Source: Candidatus Hydrogenedentes bacterium UBA2224 (GTDB taxonomy: Bacteria; Hydrogenedentota; Hydrogenedentia; Hydrogenedentales; SLHB01). Taken from it: a DNA stretch of 30,833 bases. The stretch covers positions 3,077 to 33,909 of the forward strand of contig DDYW01000154.1 in assembly GCA_002348185.1 (NCBI GenBank), written 5' to 3'. Each line of letters opens with the position of its first letter. The first letter of the stretch is position 1. Shown piece after piece: positions 6,624 through 15,211 of this stretch. The position numbers and the translations under genes were made by a program. A model generated the notes under the pieces. It saw only the letters and a program-made list of their open reading frames with translations, had not been told where the DNA came from and did not search any database.

Positions 6624-8555
6624 CTACTTGTTCAACTCACGGATCTGAATGTTCCGGTACTCGAGGCGCGAACCGTGATTCTGCAGCCCGATGTACCCGT
6701 TTGTCCGGGCCACGCCCGGATGCTCCTGAATCTTGTCCTGGTGCTGGCTCATGTCTGCTTCCGTGACCAGGAACCCGTTCACCCAGACCGTGATCTTCGG
6801 CCCTTCCGCCCGCACAAACATCCGCTGCCAGGTCCCGGCCGGCAAGGTCACGCGTCGCGACGGCGCGGCAAGCCCATACACGCTGCCCGTGTACTGCCAC
6901 GGCTTGAGCGTTGCATACTGCGCCGCGTAGTCGTCCAGCACCTGCACTTCAAACCCCTCGTAGGCCGGATTGCCTTCCCGTGGCGTGCGGCAGAACACCC
7001 CGCTGTTGCCGTCCGCCGGCACCCGGAACTCCAGCGCCAGCTCAAAATCGGCAAACTGCTCCGTCGTCGACAGCCAGCCGCCTTCCCCGGCATCGGTATA
7101 CAGCATGCCGTTCTCCGCGCCCCAGGTCTGCTCCTTGCCGCCAATCTGTTCCCACCCGGTCAGGTCCTTTCCATTAAACAACGAACGCCACCCCTCGCCC
7201 GGCAGGATCTCCCGCAGGTAGACATTCGCAAACCACAGGTCCGAACCGTGATGCTGCAACTCGAGCTGGCCGGCCGGGTAAATCGGGATCTCCCGGTTCC
7301 AGTAGTTCTCCATGACCACGTTGTTCACCACGAGCGTGTTGTTCAAATACACCGTCACCCGCTCGCCCACCATCTTGATGTGGAACGTGTTCCATTCTCC
7401 GATCGGATTGTCCGCGCACGCCAGCGGCTTGCTCGGGTTATTCTGGTTGTTGTACAGACCGCCCGACCCTTCCGGCCATTCGGCCGTGTCCCAGATCTGC
7501 ACCTGGGGCGCACCACGCAGATAGACGCCGCTGTCCCCCTTGGCCGGGATCTTCCAATCCACGATCATCTCGAAATCCGCGTAATCCTGGGCCGTGCACA
7601 GGCTCGTGCCCTTCCCGTCATACTTCAATACCCCGTCCACCACGCTCCAGTGTTCGTTCATCAGCGCGTTGGCCTCGGCCTGCGCCGCCGCCAGTTCGTC
7701 CGCCGTCAACGCCGCGCGCTTCTCCGGATTGTCCAGCGGCCCCTTCAACAGCCCTTTCCATCCCGTCAGATCCTTCCCGTTGAACAGCGCCACATACCCC
7801 TTTGGCGGATTGTCCGGCGACATCGTTCCCAGCAGCCGCGCCACGGCCGGCTCCATCGCCCGCGCCCAGATCCAGTACCCCTGGGTATTCGGGTGGAGCG
7901 CGTCCGGCATGATCGACTCGGGCAATACGCCATCGTCATTGAGAAATTCCTCGCCGATGTCCAGGAAAAACACGTTCTGCCCATCGTCCAGACCCGAAAG
8001 GAGCTGGTTCGCCGCGGCCAGTTTCTGCCGATTCTCGGTATCCGGCGCGGCATCACGCGGGAAAATCCCCAGCAACAGTACCTTGATCTGCGGCAGTTTC
8101 CCCCGCACGCTCTGCACAATCGCCGTCACGCCCTCCGCGATCTGCTCCGCCGTGTGTATCCCGTGGTTGTTCGTCCCGATCATGATCACCGCCAGTTTCG
8201 GCGACACCTTGCTGAAATCCAGGTCGTCCAGACGCCACAACACGTGATACGTGCGGTCCCCCGACGTGCCCAGGTTCACCGCGTTCCGGTCCGCGTAGTA
8301 CGCATCCCAGACTTCCTTCCCGGCGCCTTCCCAGCCCTGCGTGATTGAGTCCCCGATGAACAGCAGGTCCGCGTTGCCTTCCAGCAGACGCGCCTTCATT
8401 GCGTTGTGTCGTTCTATTTTGGCCTCGCTGGGCGGGGCCACGCGGTCCGCCGGGTTCGGATGCGCTTCCTCAGCGGCATACACCGCCACCGTCCCAAGCA
8501 GCAGCGCCAGGCACACTCCCAGCGTCTTTCGAAATGGTGCGCGTTCTCGATGCAT
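6624..8555 (-). CDS. Secreted SGNH (GDSL-like) esterase fused to two DUF1080 domains
   Basis: A 643-residue exported protein. It has a signal peptide (residues 1-27, cleavage after VYA) and an SGNH hydrolase domain (about 45-245) resembling the PAF-acetylhydrolase-like group: block I FIGDSIT with nucleophile Ser70, block II LGTSGD, block III IGTNN, and block V DALHPN with Asp218 and His221. Two DUF1080 / 3-keto-disaccharide-hydrolase-type LamG-like domains follow (about 254-455 and 457-642). Both open with LFNGKDLTGW and both contain GNSGV/GDSGV strands. DUF1080 proteins are abundant in Planctomycetota and relatives and act on glycans. The gene lies 136 bases after the transglutaminase/barrel gene and ends at a clear terminator. 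A likely role is removing ester groups from, and binding or cleaving, a polysaccharide outside the cytoplasm; the substrate is unknown. Confidence 0.88.
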   Translation of the reverse strand: MHRERAPFRKTLGVCLALLLGTVAVYAAEEAHPNPADRVAPPSEAKIERHNAMKARLLEGNADLLFIGDSITQGWEGAGKEVWDAYYADRNAVNLGTSGDRTYHVLWRLDDLDFSKVSPKLAVIMIGTNNHGIHTAEQIAEGVTAIVQSVRGKLPQIKVLLLGIFPRDAAPDTENRQKLAAANQLLSGLDDGQNVFFLDIGEEFLNDDGVLPESIMPDALHPNTQGYWIWARAMEPAVARLLGTMSPDNPPKGYVALFNGKDLTGWKGLLKGPLDNPEKRAALTADELAAAQAEANALMNEHWSVVDGVLKYDGKGTSLCTAQDYADFEMIVDWKIPAKGDSGVYLRGAPQVQIWDTAEWPEGSGGLYNNQNNPSKPLACADNPIGEWNTFHIKMVGERVTVYLNNTLVVNNVVMENYWNREIPIYPAGQLELQHHGSDLWFANVYLREILPGEGWRSLFNGKDLTGWEQIGGKEQTWGAENGMLYTDAGEGGWLSTTEQFADFELALEFRVPADGNSGVFCRTPREGNPAYEGFEVQVLDDYAAQYATLKPWQYTGSVYGLAAPSRRVTLPAGTWQRMFVRAEGPKITVWVNGFLVTEADMSQHQDKIQEHPGVARTNGYIGLQNHGSRLEYRNIQIRELNK

Positions 8556-8691
8556 AACCTGTACCTCTCATTCGTGGTGGGAAAGGGATCCGTTCCAACG
8601 ACCCCCGGAGAACGTTATTGTGCCCCCTGCGAACCCATCGTGCAAGTACATTCTACGCCCGCCAGACGCCAGCCCCGTACGACCTGCCCCC

Positions 8692-11259
8692 TCACCCCGC
8701 GTAGTCCAGCAGCAAATCGATCCACGTAATGGTGAACGCAGGTTCCCGTGCGTCCGCGGCTTCGTACACAAACCGGATCTCGTTTTCTCCCAGACGCCAC
8801 CACGAAGCCTCCACGGGAAGCTCCCGTTCGCCCCGGCGCCACCAGTCCTGCTCGAAAATGCTGTCGCCGATGTTCCCGGCGTCCAGCGGCGGCTCCCCGC
8901 CCGTATTATCCGGCCCGCCTCCCTCCGCCACCACCGGACCCTGGCCGTTCACAAACACCTTCAGCGACTCACCCGCGAGCAAGGGTTTGGCGTACAACAC
9001 GAGGGTCGCCCCGACCGGATGGCCCGACGCGCGCGCTTCCGCAATATCGTCGCCGATCCGTAGCGGCACCGTCGTTTCGCCGATGCGTTTTCCGTCCCGC
9101 TCAGCCAATTCAAACCTGACGGGACAATGCGGCAGGATATCCACCATGTACTGCTTGTCGGCGTAACGCATCTTCCCGGGGTCCGCCAGATCGTTCATCC
9201 ACGGCTGCCCCACCCACTGGTCCTGCGAAAACCCCAGTTCAATCCCGTCGGCATCCGCGCGGTGAAATAAGAGCGCCTGCGCATTGAACATCTCCGGCGT
9301 CTTCGGTTTGCTGTACCGCCGCCGCCCCGAAGCGTCGTCGCTCGGTTGCTCATCGGTATCCACAAATCCCAGCGCCTGCCAGATCGTCGGGACAACCTTG
9401 ACGCCCGTGCGGTTCCGCATCGAGATGAACTCGCCAATCTCGATGTCGAACTCCTCGTTGGGCCGGTAATGCGTTGGCGTGATAGCGTCAATCAGCTTCT
9501 CGCGCATCCACGTCTGCCAATCCAGACCCAGCGCGTTCGCGTTCCGCGCGGGCACCCGCGCCATAATCTCGACCGGCGTCCCCCGGCGCCCCGCAAATTC
9601 CGCGCACAACAACCGTACCGACCGCATGAATTCCGTCATGATCGGCAGGCCCGCGACCGGATCCTCAAAAAACGGGGGATAGACTGCCCAGTCAATCGCC
9701 AGCCCGTCCACCCCCGCCTCGAGCGCCTCACGGAAGATGGCCAGCTTGAATGCGCGCACCTCCGCATGCTTGAAATCCAGAAACACGGTGTTCGGAATAC
9801 GGTACTCCGGGTGGTCTTTGTTGAGACGTCCAACAAGACACACCCACATCCAGTTGTCATCCGACGCGGGCCCGTACTCGTGGTTCATCTCGAGCCGCGC
9901 GAAGATTCTCAGCCCCAGCTCATGCGCCCGTTCCGCGGCAACGCGCAACGGGTCGTTTCCGCTATCGATCAGGCCCATGACGTTTTCATGCACCCACCGG
10001 TCGCCCTCCCGAATCATCCCCATCTGCTCCGCACTCAAGCCCTCTCCGAACACCTCGCCCACCTTGGTGTCGTAGCAGAACACGCTGCCGGGCCCGAGCC
10101 CCCACACGAGGATATCGGCGTTGCTGTTCTCGAACGCCTCCACGTAATTCCTGAGCAACGCCTCTTTGGTCAGCGGCGGTTCGACGAAATACATGCTGAA
10201 ACCGTCGTGCCGGTACGCGATCGGCATCGCTCTCAACGGCTGCGAACCCCACCGGTGCCGGTAACCGTCGCCTTCCAGATCAAACACCTCGTAGATGGCC
10301 GCCACGTAATCCGCATTGATCGTGAACAGCCCGTCCGCCCGCGCCGCCGCCATGGGTTTCTGCGCATACCCGTAATTCCCGCTGTCGGCCAGGCGGTAAT
10401 TCTCGAACGCGTTCACCTCGTCCGGCGTGAAATAGAGGTGCTCGCATTTCCACGCCCGCTCCTCCCACGTGAACCACCGGGAACTATCGCACTTCACCGC
10501 ATCCGCCTGCCCCCGCACCCATTCGGGATGCAGCATCAATTCCCACACCGACGCGAGGCGCCCGTCCGCTTTCCTGAAGTAGACCCCGCAGCGGGGATCC
10601 ATGTAGGCCCACCCCTCATCCACCTTGATCTCCGAACAGATGTGCCCGCCGATCACGTGCATCACCACCCGCCCGGGCAGCCCCGCGATTTCGCACAGTG
10701 CAACATGCAGGCGCCCCAGACACTCGCACAGAATCTCCCCCTTTTCGATCAGTTGCTCTTCCGTACCCCCGTAAACGTAGTTCTCAAACCCCGCGCCGTA
10801 CCATTCGGCCCGATACAGGTCCCGGCAGTACCGCATCAGCGCCAGTGCCTTCTCGGTCCCGGTCGCGCAACCTCGCGTAACCTCCGCGACTATCCGTTCA
10901 AGTTCGGGCCGCGAACCCCGGACATAACGCACTTCAGAGGGCGTGTACGCCGAGTACAGCACGTCCACCGTCTGTGCACAGAGGAGCACCTGCCGATCCC
11001 GAAGCTGAAAATCGACCGTCTCGCCGTAATTCGCGCGCAACTGGGCATGGTTCAACCTCACGGCCCGCTTCCGCGCCTCGCCCACGACGCGCTCCACCGC
11101 CGCTAATCCCGTATACGGCCCCAATTCCGCCACCGACCCCACGGACGGTCCGGTGAATCCCGCGTCAAAAAGCGCCAGCCTGTCCACCCCGGCCTGCTCT
11201 GCACCTGCGCACGCCCCCCACGCCACGACCACGGCCGCTGTCGCCATGCCTATCCGCAT
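8692..11259 (-). CDS. Exported transglutaminase-like / TIM-barrel glycosidase-like fusion protein
   Basis: About 855 residues from the ATG at 11259, chosen because AGGAGG lies seven bases upstream; an upstream GTG at 11298 overlaps the sulfatase stop by four bases. A signal peptide covers about residues 1-20. The N-terminal third holds a transglutaminase-like core with the ordered triad Cys178 (GEILCECLG), His206 (IGGHICSEI) and Asp221 (AYMDPRCG). Residues about 350-680 look like a TIM-barrel of the GHL/DUF4015 type: VDGLAIDWAVYPP resembles the active-site strand of those barrels, with RIFARLEMNHEYG before it. The C-terminus (about 700-855) is a beta-rich region such as a carbohydrate-binding or sandwich domain. 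The gene sits 35 bases after the sulfatase gene and is probably in the same operon. Transglutaminase folds in bacteria are often peptidases; whether this one is catalytic is open. Confidence 0.75.
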   Translation of the reverse strand: MRIGMATAAVVVAWGACAGAEQAGVDRLALFDAGFTGPSVGSVAELGPYTGLAAVERVVGEARKRAVRLNHAQLRANYGETVDFQLRDRQVLLCAQTVDVLYSAYTPSEVRYVRGSRPELERIVAEVTRGCATGTEKALALMRYCRDLYRAEWYGAGFENYVYGGTEEQLIEKGEILCECLGRLHVALCEIAGLPGRVVMHVIGGHICSEIKVDEGWAYMDPRCGVYFRKADGRLASVWELMLHPEWVRGQADAVKCDSSRWFTWEERAWKCEHLYFTPDEVNAFENYRLADSGNYGYAQKPMAAARADGLFTINADYVAAIYEVFDLEGDGYRHRWGSQPLRAMPIAYRHDGFSMYFVEPPLTKEALLRNYVEAFENSNADILVWGLGPGSVFCYDTKVGEVFGEGLSAEQMGMIREGDRWVHENVMGLIDSGNDPLRVAAERAHELGLRIFARLEMNHEYGPASDDNWMWVCLVGRLNKDHPEYRIPNTVFLDFKHAEVRAFKLAIFREALEAGVDGLAIDWAVYPPFFEDPVAGLPIMTEFMRSVRLLCAEFAGRRGTPVEIMARVPARNANALGLDWQTWMREKLIDAITPTHYRPNEEFDIEIGEFISMRNRTGVKVVPTIWQALGFVDTDEQPSDDASGRRRYSKPKTPEMFNAQALLFHRADADGIELGFSQDQWVGQPWMNDLADPGKMRYADKQYMVDILPHCPVRFELAERDGKRIGETTVPLRIGDDIAEARASGHPVGATLVLYAKPLLAGESLKVFVNGQGPVVAEGGGPDNTGGEPPLDAGNIGDSIFEQDWWRRGERELPVEASWWRLGENEIRFVYEAADAREPAFTITWIDLLLDYAG

Positions 11260-11294
11260 TGCCACCCTCCTCGCACCCACACACGGCATTCCCG

Positions 11295-12755
11295 TCACGC
11301 GTCCGCGTCGACATAATCCGGGTTGGGCACTGGCATCTGCGCACCGACGCGCCGCTGCCAGGCATGCAGCATCTCGCGCAATGCATGGGTCTTCTCGGGC
11401 ATCGCCGCGGAGAGATCCTGCCGTTCCCCCGGATCTTCCCGCAGGTTGTACAGCTCGACCCGCTCGTCCTCATAGAACTCGAGCAGTTTCCAGTCACCTG
11501 CGCGCAGCGCAGCGCCGGGACGCCACCACGTGCCGTGGTAATGCGGATAGTGCCAGAAGAGCGCCTCGCGCGCCGGCGGCGGACCGCCCCCGAGCAGGCC
11601 CGCGAGACTCACCCCGTCGCGCGCTTCGTCGTTCGGCAGGGCAATCCCGAGCAGTTCCAGCAGCGTGGGATAAAAATCCGTGCTCGTCACCGGCACATTG
11701 CAGACGCTTCCCGCCGCCGTCACCCCCGGCACGCGGATGATCTGCGGGACCCGGATCCCCCCCTCGTAACAAAAACCCTTGCCCGCGCGCAGCGGCCCCG
11801 CGGACGTTGGCGCCCGCCGTTCCGCCAGCGTCGTCAAACCGCCGTTGTCCGAAGTAAACACCACGATTGTGTTGTCCGCGAGCCCGAGCGCGTCCAGCGC
11901 GTCCAGCAGCCGCCCCACATTCTCGTCCATCGCCCGCACCATCGACGCATAGTCCGGCCGGTCCTGCCGCAACCGGGTCACGCCGCCGGGCACGTCGAGA
12001 AATGCGGGGCCATCCGGTTCGGGCAGGGCGGCGGCCTTCTCCGTAAAATGCGCCAGGTGCCGCGTGCAGGCCTCGATCGGCATGTGCACCGTGTAGAACG
12101 ACAGATACAACAAAAACGGGGCGTCTTGCGCCGCTTCGAGAAACCGGAGGCTCTCGTCGGTCAGGCGATCCGTCAGATACTCGCCTTCCGGTCCATCCTC
12201 CAGCTTCGGATTCTCGTATGGCGAGTAATAGCCGCCCGGCGGCGACCCTTTCTCGTGGCCCCCTTTGTTTATTTCAAACCCCTGGTCTTCCGGATAGAAC
12301 CCGGCCCCGCCCAGATGCCACTTGCCCGCAAAAAAGGTCCGGTACCCCGCCGCGCGCAGCACCTCCGCCAGCGTGACTTCTTCGAGCGGCAGCTCGTGCC
12401 GATCCTGCGGCCCCAGCAGCTTCCGATCTTTCGGGTCCCCCCCGGGGATCCAGTCCGTAATGTTCAGCCGCGCAGGGTATTTCCCCGTCATGATCGCCGC
12501 GCGCGTCGGCGAACACACCGGACACGCCGAGTACGCGTCGGTAAACCGCATGCCGGACGCCGCAAACCGGTCCAGGCAGGGCGTCTCATAAAACGGGCTG
12601 CCGTAACAGCCCAGGTCATACCAGCCCAGGTCATCCACCAGGATGAACACCACGTTGGGCCGGCGCGAACCCGGCGCGGCCGAGATCCCGCCCGGATACG
12701 CCAGCGCCAGCGCCCCAAGACCGCAGTGTTTCAGAAACTCGCGCCGATGGATCAT
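11295..12755 (-). CDS. Tat-exported type I sulfatase (formylglycine, Cys type)
   Basis: This arylsulfatase-A-like enzyme of the alkaline phosphatase superfamily hydrolyses sulfate esters after its active-site cysteine is converted to formylglycine. The motif C-S-P-T-R is at residues 81-85 (CPVCSPTRAAIMTGKYP), the metal-binding ILVDDLGWYDLGCYG is near residue 40, and FAGKWHLGG and VFTSDNGG supply further active-site residues. From the ATG at 12755 the N-terminus is MIHRREFLK, a Tat-type twin-arginine signal with a hydrophobic run to SAAPG; GGAG lies just upstream. The frame opens earlier at 12791, but those 12 residues interrupt the signal and overlap the upstream gene. Length (486 residues) is normal. 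A formylglycine-generating enzyme is needed but not encoded here. The natural substrate cannot be read from the sequence. Confidence 0.92.
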   Translation of the reverse strand: MIHRREFLKHCGLGALALAYPGGISAAPGSRRPNVVFILVDDLGWYDLGCYGSPFYETPCLDRFAASGMRFTDAYSACPVCSPTRAAIMTGKYPARLNITDWIPGGDPKDRKLLGPQDRHELPLEEVTLAEVLRAAGYRTFFAGKWHLGGAGFYPEDQGFEINKGGHEKGSPPGGYYSPYENPKLEDGPEGEYLTDRLTDESLRFLEAAQDAPFLLYLSFYTVHMPIEACTRHLAHFTEKAAALPEPDGPAFLDVPGGVTRLRQDRPDYASMVRAMDENVGRLLDALDALGLADNTIVVFTSDNGGLTTLAERRAPTSAGPLRAGKGFCYEGGIRVPQIIRVPGVTAAGSVCNVPVTSTDFYPTLLELLGIALPNDEARDGVSLAGLLGGGPPPAREALFWHYPHYHGTWWRPGAALRAGDWKLLEFYEDERVELYNLREDPGERQDLSAAMPEKTHALREMLHAWQRRVGAQMPVPNPDYVDADA

Positions 12756-12787
12756 GGTTGCTCCGCTGGATTCGCTCGTGCCTGGTC

Positions 12788-14317
12788 TCAAAACTCAAGT
12801 TTGCCGAGGATCTCGAGCGCCTTCGCCTCATAGAGCGCCTGCCATTCCGGCGCCAGGAAACACTCCGTCACTTCGTAGCCTCCCCTGGGATAATCCGCCG
12901 CCGGCGGCCCATACTGGAGGTATCCGTTGGAATACGCCGCCACGAATGTGTATTCAAATGGTGAAACTTGCTTCAGATGCAGCCCGATCTCCACCCCCAG
13001 TTCGGTCGCCGTCGTAATCAGCACGAAATCCCCGATCCGGATCCCCTGCACCTCCGTGGTGATGGTCGGCTCGCCCGCGGCGAGATTAAACGCCTGGTGC
13101 TTTTCGAGCGTGGCAATTTTGTCCTGGATCCGCGCCATCTTCTCCATCGCCCGGACGTTCTGCAGGTATTTTTCCACGTGTGCCCGATTCTGCGCGTCAA
13201 TCTCCGACAGCTCATCCGTGCCCAGCGCCTCCGATTGCAGGTACCGGAATGAGTAATCGGACGGATGCTCGGGATCCAGGCGGTACTGGATGTACAGCGG
13301 CACAAACGTCTTGATGTTCAGGCTGGTGCCGCGCAGCGATTTCAACAACTGCGCCTGTTCCGCCTCCAGTTCCGCGATCCGTTCGTCAAAATCGGTCCGC
13401 CGCGGCAACTGGATCGTCTCGTTGACCACCTTCAGTTTCCCGGCTGCGGTCTGGATGCCGCGCACCGCCTTCAGCGTGCTCAGTCCGAGCATTGTCCCCA
13501 ACGGCTCCGAATCCCTCGGCCGATGGACGTCTTTATAGAGGATCTCCGTGATGTCGCCGCCCGCCCCCTGGAGAAACAGCGCCATCGCTCCGTCGCCCAG
13601 ATTTTCTTCAATCACAGCCGACGCAAAGCCCGGAAAATCCGCCGTCACCCCCCCTCGCGGGACGGTCAGGTAGGGGTGGCACGCAAAATTGTAGACCACC
13701 GCCAGCGGCCGCCCGTCCGCCCGGTCAATCCGGAGCACCCCGATCTCCGGATCCATGGGTCCTACGCCTTCCACTTCGTCGTCGGGCGGACACGGGTTCG
13801 TGTGCCGAATCGTCCACGCCTTCCCGTCCCGCAATCGCAGCGTCCGGTTCATCGATATCCGGTCTTCTTGCCCGGCGCCCGCCCCCACCGTCACCTCAGT
13901 CAGGTTCGCCGCGGCGCGCCGTACCGCATCAAACGTCCGTTCCAGTTGCTCGGGCGGGTCGCACAGCATGCGCACCGGCGGGTGGTTGTGCGAGGCATTC
14001 ACCAGCACGTGGGGCCCCGGAATCCCCAGTTCCCCCTCGATCCGCGCCCTCAGGGCCGGGAGAAAATCGTCCCCGATCTCCCCGATGCCGCCGATGGCCG
14101 TCACGTCCATCGCCACGATCGCCAGCCGCGTCGTCCCATCGTCCAGCACCAGCGCCTTGGCATACAGGGGATCATTGACTCGACCGCCTTCCGCGCTGAC
14201 GGTGATGTCGCTCTTCGCCACGCCCGCGCGCAACGGTCCACCCTCCCCTTGCGCCGCGGCCGAACCGGCCGCCCATGCCAACGCCAGAACCGTAACAAAC
14301 ACGCCGTGAACCTGCAT
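12788..14317 (-). CDS. Secreted neutral/alkaline ceramidase-like hydrolase
   Basis: A 509-residue protein related to the neutral/alkaline non-lysosomal ceramidase superfamily (zinc amidohydrolases that cleave the N-acyl bond of ceramide). A signal peptide spans residues 1-22 (VFVTVLALAWAAGSAAA). Family hallmarks are AGVAKSDIT (31-39), DPLYAKALVL (49-58), the zinc-site segment VNASHNHPP with His110/His112, YNFACHP with His214, and FLQGAGGDITE (248-258), which carries the catalytic-loop glycines. The central region (about 295-430) is charged and helix-rich, and the protein lacks the full length of classical ceramidases (about 650-700), so the substrate may differ. I use the ATG at 14317 (GGGGAG eight bases upstream); the open frame continues to 14584, but that part is antisense shadow within the TetR gene. 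It lies between the TetR gene (52 bases) and the sulfatase gene (32 bases). Confidence 0.82.
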   Translation of the reverse strand: MQVHGVFVTVLALAWAAGSAAAQGEGGPLRAGVAKSDITVSAEGGRVNDPLYAKALVLDDGTTRLAIVAMDVTAIGGIGEIGDDFLPALRARIEGELGIPGPHVLVNASHNHPPVRMLCDPPEQLERTFDAVRRAAANLTEVTVGAGAGQEDRISMNRTLRLRDGKAWTIRHTNPCPPDDEVEGVGPMDPEIGVLRIDRADGRPLAVVYNFACHPYLTVPRGGVTADFPGFASAVIEENLGDGAMALFLQGAGGDITEILYKDVHRPRDSEPLGTMLGLSTLKAVRGIQTAAGKLKVVNETIQLPRRTDFDERIAELEAEQAQLLKSLRGTSLNIKTFVPLYIQYRLDPEHPSDYSFRYLQSEALGTDELSEIDAQNRAHVEKYLQNVRAMEKMARIQDKIATLEKHQAFNLAAGEPTITTEVQGIRIGDFVLITTATELGVEIGLHLKQVSPFEYTFVAAYSNGYLQYGPPAADYPRGGYEVTECFLAPEWQALYEAKALEILGKLEF

Positions 14318-14369
14318 TGGAAAAACTCCCCGGGCACCGGCACACGCGCGAGCCCGGGTCCCGGTACCC

Positions 14370-15122
14370 TCAGCCGCGATCCCCGTACCAGTTGCCTTCG
14401 CCATAGAGCTGCTGCGCCTCTTCCGGAAACACGCTCTTCCGGGTCCGCGCCAGGCTCTCCTCCCAGTCGAGCTCGGCAAACAGCGGCCGCCAGCCATACC
14501 CGTCCGCCAGGATTCCAAAGACCCGGAACAAATTCGAGAACGGGCTGTCAATCCCCAGCACCTGCCGCGGGCTGTTGCTCTCAATCAGCGTGAACGCCCC
14601 GTCCACGAGCGCCCAGATCCCGAACGCCATCTCCGTAAGCACATGCTCATGCCGCGGCACCAGGCTGCCTTCCCGCACCGCATCCTCAAGGATATCGTAC
14701 AGCAGCCGGACTTCCCGGTTCTCGATCTGCACCAGCTCGTGCAGCCGCTGCGGAGATGCCTTCTCGCGGATGGTCCCCATCGCCATGTGCAGGATGCGCG
14801 AATCCTCCGGGTGAAGCCGCGTATACAGTCCCACCGATTCCCCCAGCGCCACCACGCGTTCCCGCGACCTGCAGCGATGCGCCGCCGCGCGCTCCATCAT
14901 CTCCAGGCGCGCGCCCGCGTACTCCACCGCGAGCCCCACCAGCAAATCTTCCTTGCACCCGAAATGCTGGTACATCGTGCCCTTTGGACACTCGCTCACC
15001 ATGGCGACCCGCTCCATGGTCAGCCCGAAATACCCCCGTTCAAGCAATACCGACCGCGCGGCCGAAAGAATCGCCTTCTCGCGCTGCCGGATCCCTGTCT
15101 GCCATGCGGACCACTCAGTCAT
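14370..15122 (-). CDS. TetR/AcrR-family transcriptional regulator
   Basis: A 250-residue one-component regulator. The N-terminal TetR helix-turn-helix is clear: ILSAARSVLLERGYFGLTM (18-36), then the recognition segment CPKGTMYQHFGCKEDLL (45-61). The helical C-terminal domain would bind a small ligand. The open frame runs on to 15539, but the upstream part overlaps the YhhN-like gene and is Gly/Ala/Val-rich shadow; the ATG at 15122 has GGGAGA seven bases upstream and gives a normal TetR length. It is the first gene of a minus-strand series followed by the ceramidase-like, sulfatase and transglutaminase-like genes at 52, 32 and 35 bases, so it may control that operon and itself. No operator palindrome could be picked out with confidence. 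Confidence 0.9.
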   Translation of the reverse strand: MTEWSAWQTGIRQREKAILSAARSVLLERGYFGLTMERVAMVSECPKGTMYQHFGCKEDLLVGLAVEYAGARLEMMERAAAHRCRSRERVVALGESVGLYTRLHPEDSRILHMAMGTIREKASPQRLHELVQIENREVRLLYDILEDAVREGSLVPRHEHVLTEMAFGIWALVDGAFTLIESNSPRQVLGIDSPFSNLFRVFGILADGYGWRPLFAELDWEESLARTRKSVFPEEAQQLYGEGNWYGDRG

Positions 15123-15159
15123 TGGCACATTCTCCCGCAGGCCCCCCGACACCCCAGTC

Positions 15160-15170
15160 ATCATACCACA
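15160..15170 (-). promoter_or_regulatory. Possible extended -10 promoter for the TetR-led operon
   Basis: On the minus strand TGGTATGAT (15160-15168) forms an extended -10: TG, one base, then TATGAT with one mismatch to TATAAT. It stands about 38 bases upstream of the TetR ATG. There is no good -35 at 17 bp, so this is a moderate call. Confidence 0.4.
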
Positions 15171-15211
15171 CAAGAAGAACGGGCCCTCGTCATTCCGCCG
15201 CACCCTTGCCG

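Noticed and set aside
7376..7400. TGGAACGTGTTCCA-type palindrome
   Set aside because: It resembles a parS half-arrangement but lacks the central CACGTG and lies in a DUF1080 coding region; a chance palindrome.
6675..8348. Long plus-strand open frame of 557 codons
   Set aside because: Antisense to the SGNH-DUF1080 gene, with Arg/His-rich low-information sequence.
9346..11106. Long plus-strand open frame of 586 codons
   Set aside because: Antisense to the transglutaminase/barrel gene, with no domain signature.
11259..12833. Long plus-strand open frame of 524 codons
   Set aside because: Antisense to the sulfatase, whose active-site motifs are unambiguous.
14318..14584. N-terminal extension of the ceramidase-like protein
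   Set aside because: Overlaps the TetR gene out of frame, lacks conservation and would bury the signal peptide; the ATG at 14317 has a ribosome binding site.
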